Source: DAOMOP01 sp035444405 (GTDB lineage Bacteria > Pseudomonadota > Gammaproteobacteria > Burkholderiales > Rhodocyclaceae). From it: a stretch of 15,190 nt of DNA. The stretch is taken from positions 1-15,190 of the forward strand of contig DAOMOP010000089.1 of the NCBI GenBank assembly GCA_035444405.1. Direction: 5' to 3'. A program made the position numbers and the translations under genes. The notes beneath the pieces are model-generated. The model was not told the origin of the DNA, searched no databases, and saw only the letters and a list, made by a program, of their open reading frames with translations. Below, piece by piece: positions 6,758 through 13,353 of the stretch. The number at the start of each line of letters is the position of its first letter. Within the stretch, counting starts at the first letter, position 1.

Positions 6758-8275
6758 ATGGAAACCCTCATCAACCTGTCGGGCGGCATGCTCACCGCGC
6801 TCGACCCGTTCCACCTCGGCGTGATGCTGGTCGGGCTGACGGTCGGCGTCGTCGCCGGCGCGATGCCGGGCATCTCGTTCGTCAATGCGATGGCGATTGC
6901 GCTGCCCTTCACCTACATGATGACGCCGCTCGCCTCGATGGTGTTCCTCGGCGGCATCTACGCGGGCGGCGTGTTCGGCGGCTCGATCTCGGCGATCCTG
7001 ATCAACATCCCGGGCACGCCCGCATCACTACCGAGCTGCTGGGACGGCTTTCCGATGACCAGGCGGGGCGAATCGACGCGCGCACTGACCATCGCGATCT
7101 GTGCCTCGGCGACCGGTGGCGTCGCGAGCGCGCTGCTGCTGACCTTCGGCGCCCCGCCGTTCGCGCAGTTTGCGTTGACCTTTGGACAGCCGGAGTTCTT
7201 CGCGGCGACGGTGCTCGGGCTGGTGAGCATCATCGCGATCGCGAAGTCCGCCCCATGGGTGAGCCTGTTGTCGCTGGCGCTCGGCATCGTGATCGGCAGC
7301 GTCGGCGTCGATCCCCTTTACGGCATGCCGCGGCTGACCTTCGGCATCCCCGGGCTGCAGAGCGGCATCAACTTCGTGGTCGTGATGATCGGTCTGTTCG
7401 CGTTCTGCGAGGTGCTCGAGATGCTCGGCCGCGCGAATCACGGCGACACCAAGAAGAACGGCTCGGCACGCTTCAAGATGCCGTCCTTCCGCGACTTCTG
7501 GTCGGTCAAGGGCGCGGCCGCGCGCGGCGCCGGCATCGGCTGCACGATCGGCATGGTGCCCGGCGCCGGTGCGACCGTCGGTGCGGTGATCGCCTACGGC
7601 ATCGAGAAGCAGGTTTCGCCGCGCGGCCACGAGTTCGGCACCGGCGTCGAGGCGGGTCTCGCCGCCCCCGAGGCGGCCAAGAACGCGACCACCGGCGCGG
7701 CCATGATCCCGCTGCTCACCCTCGGCATCCCGGGCAGCGCCGCGACCGCGATCATGCTCGCCGCGCTGGTGCTGCATGGGGTCAATCCGGGACCGCTGCT
7801 GTTCGCGATGCAGACGGAGATGGTCTATACGATCTTTGCGAGCCTCTTGCTCGCCAACCTCTTCATGATCGTCGCCGGCGTGCTGGTGGCGCGCGGCTTC
7901 TCGTCGCTGCTGAAGATCCCGCCAACCATCCTCGGCGCGTTCATCGTCGTGATGAGCGTCGTCGGTGCGTACGGCGTGCGCAACAACCTCTTCGACGTCT
8001 ATGTGTGCCTGTTCTTCGGCGTCGTCGGATACGTCATGAAGCGCGCCAATTTCCCGACCGCCCCGCTGGTGCTCGGCGTGATCCTGGGGCCGCTGGCCGA
8101 GCGTTACTTCCTGACCTCCCTCGCCAACTACGACAACGACATGGGTATCTTCCTGAGCCGCCCGATCAGTGCCTCGATCCTCGGTTTCGCGCTGGTGTTC
8201 GTGTTGTGGGCACTGGTGCCGGAGATCCTCAAGAAGCTCAGGATGCTGAGACGCGAGGTCGATCAGGCCGCCTAG
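6758..8275 (+). CDS. tctA: TTT-family large permease (TctA)
   Basis: The 505-aa large permease subunit of the tripartite tricarboxylate transporter, a multi-pass inner-membrane protein that moves the TctC-delivered solute using an ion gradient. The family's two internally repeated Pro-Gly motifs are clear. In the first half these are AGAMPGI (P37-G38) and NIPGTPAS (83-90); in the second half, GMVPGAGAT (P268-G269) and LGIPGSAAT (322-330). About 11-12 hydrophobic spans fill the rest, and length matches the family. It starts 13 nt after tctB with GAGAGG (6746-6751), so the two are translated as a pair. The 165-nt gap to the next gene holds only a 7-bp tandem repeat (CCCGAAG twice, 8291-8304) and no convincing promoter or terminator. 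Substrate cannot be read from this subunit. Confidence 0.94.
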   Translation: METLINLSGGMLTALDPFHLGVMLVGLTVGVVAGAMPGISFVNAMAIALPFTYMMTPLASMVFLGGIYAGGVFGGSISAILINIPGTPASLPSCWDGFPMTRRGESTRALTIAICASATGGVASALLLTFGAPPFAQFALTFGQPEFFAATVLGLVSIIAIAKSAPWVSLLSLALGIVIGSVGVDPLYGMPRLTFGIPGLQSGINFVVVMIGLFAFCEVLEMLGRANHGDTKKNGSARFKMPSFRDFWSVKGAAARGAGIGCTIGMVPGAGATVGAVIAYGIEKQVSPRGHEFGTGVEAGLAAPEAAKNATTGAAMIPLLTLGIPGSAATAIMLAALVLHGVNPGPLLFAMQTEMVYTIFASLLLANLFMIVAGVLVARGFSSLLKIPPTILGAFIVVMSVVGAYGVRNNLFDVYVCLFFGVVGYVMKRANFPTAPLVLGVILGPLAERYFLTSLANYDNDMGIFLSRPISASILGFALVFVLWALVPEILKKLRMLRREVDQAA

Positions 8276-8440
8276 AAAGCCTGCGCTCCGCCCGAAGCCC
8301 GAAGACAAGCACTACCCCTCGCGCCCCGTCCGATGCGTGGCATGCCCGACCGCTCCCTCCCCGCCACGGGAAGGGACAGGGCTAGTTCGCCAATGCGGGC
8401 CATGGGGCAACCGACAAGTAGAGACATAGTGGAGCACTCG

Positions 8441-11341
8441 ATGAACAACAGCACCAAAGCACGTCGCCGCCTCGTCGATGAACGAGCCGAGATCAAGCAC
8501 ACGACCTGCTACATGTGCGCCTGTCGCTGCGGCATCCGCGTGCACATGCGTGACGGCGAGGTGCGCTACATCGACGGCAACCCGAACCACCCGCTCAACG
8601 GCGGCGTGATCTGTGCCAAGGGCGCCTCGGGCATCATGAAGCAGTACTCGCCGGCGCGGCTGACCAAGCCGCTGCTGCGCAAGCCCGGCTCCGAGCGCGG
8701 CGCGGGCGAGTTCGACGAGATCAGCTGGGAGGAAGCCTTCACGCTGCTCGGCGAGCGGCTCGCGCACATCCGCTCGACTGATCCGAAGAAGTTCGCGCTG
8801 TTCACCGGGCGTGACCAGATGCAGGCGCTCACGGGCCTGTTCGCGCGCCAGTTCGGCACGCCGAACTACGCCGCGCACGGCGGCTTCTGCTCGGTCAACA
8901 TGGCCGCCGGCATGATCTACACGATCGGCGGCTCGTTCTGGGAGTTCGGCGGGCCGGACCTCGAGCGCGCGCGCCTCTTCGTGATGATCGGCACCGCCGA
9001 GGATCATCACTCGAATCCGATGAAGGTCGCGATCTCGAAGTTCAAGCGCGCCGGCGGCAAGTTCATCTCGATCAATCCGGTGCGCACCGGCTACTCGGCG
9101 ATCGCCGACGAGTGGATCGCGATCAAGCCCGGCACCGACGGCGCGCTGATCCTCGCGATCATCCACGAGCTGATCGCGCAGGGTCTGTACGACCGCGACT
9201 TCCTGGTGCGCTACACGAACGCCGGCCAGCTGGTGTCGCAGGCGCCGGACAGCGACGACTTCGGCCTGTTCGTCGAGGACGCCGACAGCGACCCGGTCAA
9301 TCCGATGTACCCACAGAACAAGCTGTGGTGGGACCGCCACACCGACCGCCCGGTGGCGACCCACGCGGAGGGCGCTGACCCGTACCTCCTCGGCCGCTTC
9401 GAGCTGCCCGACGGCACTGCAGTCGCGCCGGCCTTCCAGCTCCTGAAGGAGCGCGTCGAGCGTCACACCGCCGAGTGGGCCGAAGGCATCACCGGCATCC
9501 CGGCCGCGACGATCCGCCGCCTCGCCCACGAAATGGGCGTTACCGCGCGCGACCACAAGATCGAGCTGCCGATCGCCTGGACCGACAGCTGGGGCCGCGA
9601 GCACGACACCGTGACCGGCAACCCGGTCGCCTTCCACGCAATGCGCGGGCTCGCCGCGCATTCGAACGGCTTCCAGACCATCCGCGCGCTGGCAATCCTG
9701 ATGTCCATCCTCGGCACCATCGATCGGCCCGGCGGCTTCCGCCACAAGGCGCCCTTCCCGCGCGCGATCCCGCCCAGCGCGAAGCCGCCCAGCAGCCCGG
9801 CCGCGGTGCAGCCCGACACCCCCCTCGGCGGCATGCCGCTGGGCTGGCCGGCGGGGCCGGACGACCTCTTCGTCGACGACGACGGCCGCCCGGTGCGCCT
9901 CGACAAGGGCTTCTCGTGGGAGGCGCCGCTGTCGGTGCACGGGCTCATGCACAACGTCATCACCAACGCGTGGCGCGGTGACCCTTACCCGATCGACACG
10001 CTGATGCTGTTCATGGCCAACATGGCCTGGAACTCGACGATGAACACGTCGGAAGTGCGCAAGATGCTCAACGACCGCGGCGAGGACGGCGAGTACAAGA
10101 TCCCGTTCCTGGTCGTGTGCGACGCGTTCCAGTCCGAGACCACCGCGTTCGCCGACCTCGTGCTGCCCGACACGACCTACCTCGAGCGACACGACGTGAT
10201 GTCGATGCTCGACCGGCCGATCTCGGAGTTCGACGGCCCGGTCGATTCCGTGCGTATCCCGGTGGTCGAGCCCAAGGGCGAGTGCAAGCCCTTCCAGGAG
10301 GTGCTGATCGAGCTCGCCAGCCGCCTGAAGTTTCCGGCCTTTGTGACCGCCGACGGCCACCGCAAGTACCGCAACTACCAGGACTTCATCGTCAATTACG
10401 AGACCGAGCCGGGCTCGGGCATCGGCTTTCTGGCCGGCTGGCGCGGCACCAGCGGCGACAAGGCGATGAAGGGCGAGCCCAACCCGCGCCAGTGGGAGAT
10501 GTACGCGAAGAACAACTGCGTGTTCCATTACACCCTGCCGCCCTCCTACCAGTACATGCGCAACTGGAACCAGGGCTACCAGGAGTGGGCGCAGCGCATG
10601 CGCATCCGCCGCTTCGCCGACCCGATCCTGATCCACATTTACTCGGACGTCCTGCAGCGCTTCCGCCTCGCAGCACAGGGCAAGCGGCCCGGCAAGCAGC
10701 CGCCGGCCAACCTGCGCGAGCGCATCACGACCTACTTCGATCCGCTGCCGTTCTATTACGAACCGCTCGAGTCGCAGTCGGCCGACAACATCCGCTACCC
10801 GCTCAACGCGGTCACGCAGCGGCCGATGGCGATGTACCACTCGTGGGATTCGCAGAACGCGTGGCTGCGCCAGATCCACACCCACAACTACCTGTTCGTC
10901 AATCCGCGCCTGGCCAAGGGCAAGGGCATCGAGGACGGCGACTGGATCTGGGTCGAGTCGATGTGGGGCAAGGTGCGCTGCATGTGCCGCTACAGCGAGG
11001 CGGTCGAGCCCGGCACGGTATGGACCTGGAACGCGATCGGCAAGGCCTCGGGCGCGTGGGCGCTCGATGCGGACGCGAACGAATCGCAGAAGGGCTTCCT
11101 GCTCAACCACCTGATCTCGGAGGAGCTGCCGCCGCTGCCCGACGGGCGGCGCCTGTCGAACTCGGACCCGGTCACCGGCCAGGCCGCCTGGTATGACGTC
11201 AGGGTCTCGATCCGCAAGGCCGAGGCCGACGAGCCGCAGCAGAGCTGGCCGCAGTTCGCGCCCCCGCCGCCCCCGCCGGCGACCAGCCGCATCAAGCGCG
11301 CGTGGCTCGCGTTCCGCGCTGGACGAGGAGAATTCAGATGA
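8441..11341 (+). CDS. soeA: Sulfite dehydrogenase molybdopterin catalytic subunit (SoeA-like)
   Basis: A 966-aa molybdopterin-guanine-dinucleotide oxidoreductase of the complex iron-sulfur (DMSO reductase) family. It is predicted to oxidise sulfite from Xsc to sulfate. The N-terminal [4Fe-4S] site is C23-x2-C26-x3-C30 with C58 in GGVICAKG. C150 in HGGFCSVNMAAG sits where a Mo-coordinating Cys would be expected. The C-terminal molybdopterin-binding domain starts around residue 799 (YHSWDSQNAWLRQIHTHNY). There is an Arg-rich start but no hydrophobic Tat or Sec segment, so the protein should stay in the cytoplasm as known for SoeA. That separates it from the exported PsrA/PhsA-like relatives. 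The start at 8441 is chosen for GGAG (8431-8434). Its TGA overlaps the soeB ATG (ATGA). Six prolines in a row (941-946) lie just before the end. A related polysulfide- or tetrathionate-type substrate is the main alternative. Confidence 0.87.
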   Translation: MNNSTKARRRLVDERAEIKHTTCYMCACRCGIRVHMRDGEVRYIDGNPNHPLNGGVICAKGASGIMKQYSPARLTKPLLRKPGSERGAGEFDEISWEEAFTLLGERLAHIRSTDPKKFALFTGRDQMQALTGLFARQFGTPNYAAHGGFCSVNMAAGMIYTIGGSFWEFGGPDLERARLFVMIGTAEDHHSNPMKVAISKFKRAGGKFISINPVRTGYSAIADEWIAIKPGTDGALILAIIHELIAQGLYDRDFLVRYTNAGQLVSQAPDSDDFGLFVEDADSDPVNPMYPQNKLWWDRHTDRPVATHAEGADPYLLGRFELPDGTAVAPAFQLLKERVERHTAEWAEGITGIPAATIRRLAHEMGVTARDHKIELPIAWTDSWGREHDTVTGNPVAFHAMRGLAAHSNGFQTIRALAILMSILGTIDRPGGFRHKAPFPRAIPPSAKPPSSPAAVQPDTPLGGMPLGWPAGPDDLFVDDDGRPVRLDKGFSWEAPLSVHGLMHNVITNAWRGDPYPIDTLMLFMANMAWNSTMNTSEVRKMLNDRGEDGEYKIPFLVVCDAFQSETTAFADLVLPDTTYLERHDVMSMLDRPISEFDGPVDSVRIPVVEPKGECKPFQEVLIELASRLKFPAFVTADGHRKYRNYQDFIVNYETEPGSGIGFLAGWRGTSGDKAMKGEPNPRQWEMYAKNNCVFHYTLPPSYQYMRNWNQGYQEWAQRMRIRRFADPILIHIYSDVLQRFRLAAQGKRPGKQPPANLRERITTYFDPLPFYYEPLESQSADNIRYPLNAVTQRPMAMYHSWDSQNAWLRQIHTHNYLFVNPRLAKGKGIEDGDWIWVESMWGKVRCMCRYSEAVEPGTVWTWNAIGKASGAWALDADANESQKGFLLNHLISEELPPLPDGRRLSNSDPVTGQAAWYDVRVSIRKAEADEPQQSWPQFAPPPPPPATSRIKRAWLAFRAGRGEFR

Positions 11342-12069
11342 CGCAACTGGCATTGGTGATCGACCTGAACGTGTGCGTGGGCTGCCACGCCTGCGTGACG
11401 AGCTGCAAGTCGTGGAATACGTCGGGCGAGAACGGCCCGCTCGCGGAGCTCAACCCGTATGGCGCCGACCCCAGCGGCACCTTCTTCAACCGCGTGCAGA
11501 CCTACGAGGTCGGCGAGTTCCCGAACACCGAGACGGTGCATTTCCCCAAGTCGTGCCTGCACTGCGAGGACCCGCCGTGCGTGCCGGTGTGCCCGACCGG
11601 GGCGAGCTACAAGCGCAAGGAAGACGGCATCGTGCTCGTCGACTACGACAAGTGCATCGGCTGCGGTTACTGCTCGTGGGCTTGCCCGTACGGCGTGCGC
11701 GAGCTCGACGAGATCCGCCAGGAGATGACCAAGTGCACGCTGTGCGTGGATCGCATCGACAACGAGACTCTGCCGCCCGAGGACCGCAGGCCGGCGTGCG
11801 TGATGGCCTGTCCGACCAGCGCGCGCCTGTTCGGCGACATCCACGATCCGGACTCCCAAGTGTCGGTGGCAATCCGCGAACAGGGCGGCTACCAGCTGAT
11901 GCCCGAGTGGGGCAGCCAGCCGTCGAATCACTACCTGCCACGCCGCAAGGTCGAGATGCGGCTGCACGAGGACCAGCTCGTGCGTGCCGACAACCCGCTC
12001 AAGATCGACCGCAAGCTGCCGCAGCCGCGCCTCGACGAGCCCTCGCTGGACGACTCGACCTCTTGGTGA
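11338..12069 (+). CDS. soeB: Sulfite dehydrogenase iron-sulfur subunit (SoeB-like)
   Basis: A 243-aa electron-transfer subunit with four [4Fe-4S] cluster sites, carrying electrons from SoeA to the SoeC quinone site on the cytoplasmic face. The cysteine groups are C13/C16/C19/C23, C73/C76/C81/C85, C106/C109/C112/C116 and C133/C136/C154/C158. All sixteen are present, and the sets at 85, 116 and 158 are followed by Pro as usual. The family is that of DmsB/PsrB/NrfC. Translation starts at the ATG sharing its bases with the soeA stop, with GAGGAG (11325-11330) 7 nt upstream inside soeA, so the two subunits are probably translationally coupled. The C-terminal tail after about residue 200 is charged and lacks clusters. 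No signal peptide is seen, in keeping with cytoplasmic assembly. Confidence 0.9.
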   Translation: MTQLALVIDLNVCVGCHACVTSCKSWNTSGENGPLAELNPYGADPSGTFFNRVQTYEVGEFPNTETVHFPKSCLHCEDPPCVPVCPTGASYKRKEDGIVLVDYDKCIGCGYCSWACPYGVRELDEIRQEMTKCTLCVDRIDNETLPPEDRRPACVMACPTSARLFGDIHDPDSQVSVAIREQGGYQLMPEWGSQPSNHYLPRRKVEMRLHEDQLVRADNPLKIDRKLPQPRLDEPSLDDSTSW

Positions 12070-12128
12070 GCCGCATGCGCGATGCCCGCCGGAGAACACT
12101 GTGCGTGACGACGGTGCCGCGCGGCTAC

Positions 12129-12154
12129 GCCGGCGGCGCCGGCGCGCCGCCGGC
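12129..12154 (+). repeat. Strong perfect hairpin between soeB and soeC
   Basis: GCCGGCGGCGC (12129-12139) pairs perfectly with GCGCCGCCGGC (12144-12154) around the 4-nt loop CGGC. At 11 bp, all G-C, it is the most stable hairpin found in the window. It lies in the 136-nt gap between two subunits of one complex, about 36 nt before the AAGGA site of soeC. No T-run follows. Confidence 0.6.
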
Positions 12155-12205
12155 AGCAGGGCCCCTCGTCCCGACAGATCAGCAACACAAAAGGATGAAC
12201 TGCTC

Positions 12206-13147
12206 ATGAAACCAGCGTTTTCGGTGATATTCCTGACGACCTTGATCGGCGTCGGCCAAGGCTTCTTCATCGCGCTCTACGCCGCCGAGCTGCTCGCGCA
12301 AGGCGGCGGCCTGGCTGCCCCTGACGGGCGCGGCTTCTATGTGGCCGGCAGCGTGATCGCGCTGCTCTTTCTCATCGCCGGCCTCGCCGCGTCGTTCTTG
12401 CACCTCGGCCACCCCGAGCGCGCCTGGCGCGCCGCGGCGATGTGGCGCACCTCGTGGCTGTCACGCGAAGTAATCGTGCTGCCGGCTCTGATGCTGGTGA
12501 TCTTCGTGTACGCGCTCGGCCACTTCTATGGCAGCGACGCGACGCTCGTGACCGGCGCAGTCGCGGTTGTGCTGAGCATCGCGCTGTTCGTGTGCACCGG
12601 CATGATTTACGCGTGCATTCGCTTCCTGCAGGAGTGGGCAAGCCCGCTGACGCTGACCAACTATTTCCTGCTCGGCAGCGCATCGGGTTTTACGCTCGCG
12701 AGCGCCTTCGCGTACTTCACGGCGCCGCATCTGATGAGCCTCTACACGGCGTGCGCGATCGTGCTGACGCTGACCGCCTTCGTGAGCCGCGGCGCCTCGC
12801 TCGTGCGCAACGCGCACATCCGCCCGAAATCCACGCTGCAGAGCGCCACCGGCCTGCGCCATCCGCGCGTCGTGCAGAAGGCCCAGGGCTCGATGGGCGG
12901 CTCGTACAACACGCGTCAGTTCTTCCATCACGCGAGTCCGCAGCGGTTCCGCCACATCAAGTGCGGCTTCCTGCTGGCGGTGTTCCCGGTGCCGGTAGTG
13001 CTGCTCGCCGGCGGTGCGCTGCTCGATTCGGCGGCGCTGCTCGTGACGGCCTTCGTCGTGCAGTACGCCGGCCTGATCGCGGAGCGGTGGTTCTTCTTCG
13101 CGCAGGCGAATCACCCGCAGAACCTGTACTACCAGTACATCTCCTGA
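12206..13147 (+). CDS. soeC: Sulfite dehydrogenase membrane anchor, DmsC family (SoeC-like)
   Basis: A 313-aa integral membrane subunit that anchors SoeAB and passes electrons to the quinone pool. Eight hydrophobic spans are visible, at about 5-30, 43-65, 88-106, 112-136, 145-170, 173-195, 252-272 and 274-299. The DmsC-type loop HLGHPERAW...RTSWLSRE occupies residues 66-88. A long basic loop around 200-250 separates the sixth and seventh spans. The start at 12206 is preceded by AAGGA (12191-12195) at 10 nt; the in-frame upstream extension is Arg-rich, overlaps soeB and is rejected. The 136-nt gap from soeB is unusually long for subunits of one complex and contains a strong hairpin. DmsC anchors serve several enzymes; partnership with SoeAB is given by gene order. 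Confidence 0.87.
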   Translation: MKPAFSVIFLTTLIGVGQGFFIALYAAELLAQGGGLAAPDGRGFYVAGSVIALLFLIAGLAASFLHLGHPERAWRAAAMWRTSWLSREVIVLPALMLVIFVYALGHFYGSDATLVTGAVAVVLSIALFVCTGMIYACIRFLQEWASPLTLTNYFLLGSASGFTLASAFAYFTAPHLMSLYTACAIVLTLTAFVSRGASLVRNAHIRPKSTLQSATGLRHPRVVQKAQGSMGGSYNTRQFFHHASPQRFRHIKCGFLLAVFPVPVVLLAGGALLDSAALLVTAFVVQYAGLIAERWFFFAQANHPQNLYYQYIS

Positions 13148-13281
13148 ACGCACGGCCGCGTCGCGATACCGGGCTTCTGCGGCACGGCCACCGGGGCGCG
13201 ACCGCGCGCGCAAAGCCGGCGGGAATGCAACTCCGCAACGGCGGCGTTCCGGCGCCTTGTACGGCGTCGTCATTGCAGCCG

Positions 13282-13308
13282 CGGCACGGTAATGGAGCCG
13301 CCGTGCCG
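13282..13308 (+). repeat. Inverted repeat upstream of the amidase gene
   Basis: CGGCACGG (13282-13289) pairs with CCGTGCCG (13301-13308) around an 11-nt loop, about 31 nt before the AAGGAGAG site of the amidase gene. It is in the 206-nt gap after soeC, the widest fully sequenced gap in the run. The right side shares the 10-mer CCGCCGTGCC with the hairpin upstream of tctB (6128-6137). No T-run follows, and I see no convincing promoter in the gap. Confidence 0.4.
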
Positions 13309-13353
13309 TCGAAGTCCGACACATGGCTCCCCCCAACGGAAGGAGAGCAGGGA

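Noticed and set aside
8276..8440. A possible separate promoter or terminator for soeABC in the tctA-soeA gap.
   Set aside because: Only a 7-bp tandem repeat and a 6-bp stem with a 21-nt loop (8336-8368) are present. There is no T-run and no convincing -35/-10 or -24/-12 pair.
8312..11353. A 1013-codon open frame on the minus strand opposite soeA.
   Set aside because: It mirrors soeA in the reverse frame, where GC-rich codon use removes stops. Its translation is dominated by Arg, Ala, Val, His and Asp with no recognisable domain, while soeA has intact motifs.
12442..13353. An in-frame extension of the amidase reading frame upstream to 12442, overlapping soeC.
   Set aside because: It is an out-of-frame reading of soeC. 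The Tat-like signal and AAGGAGAG site fix the amidase start at 13354.
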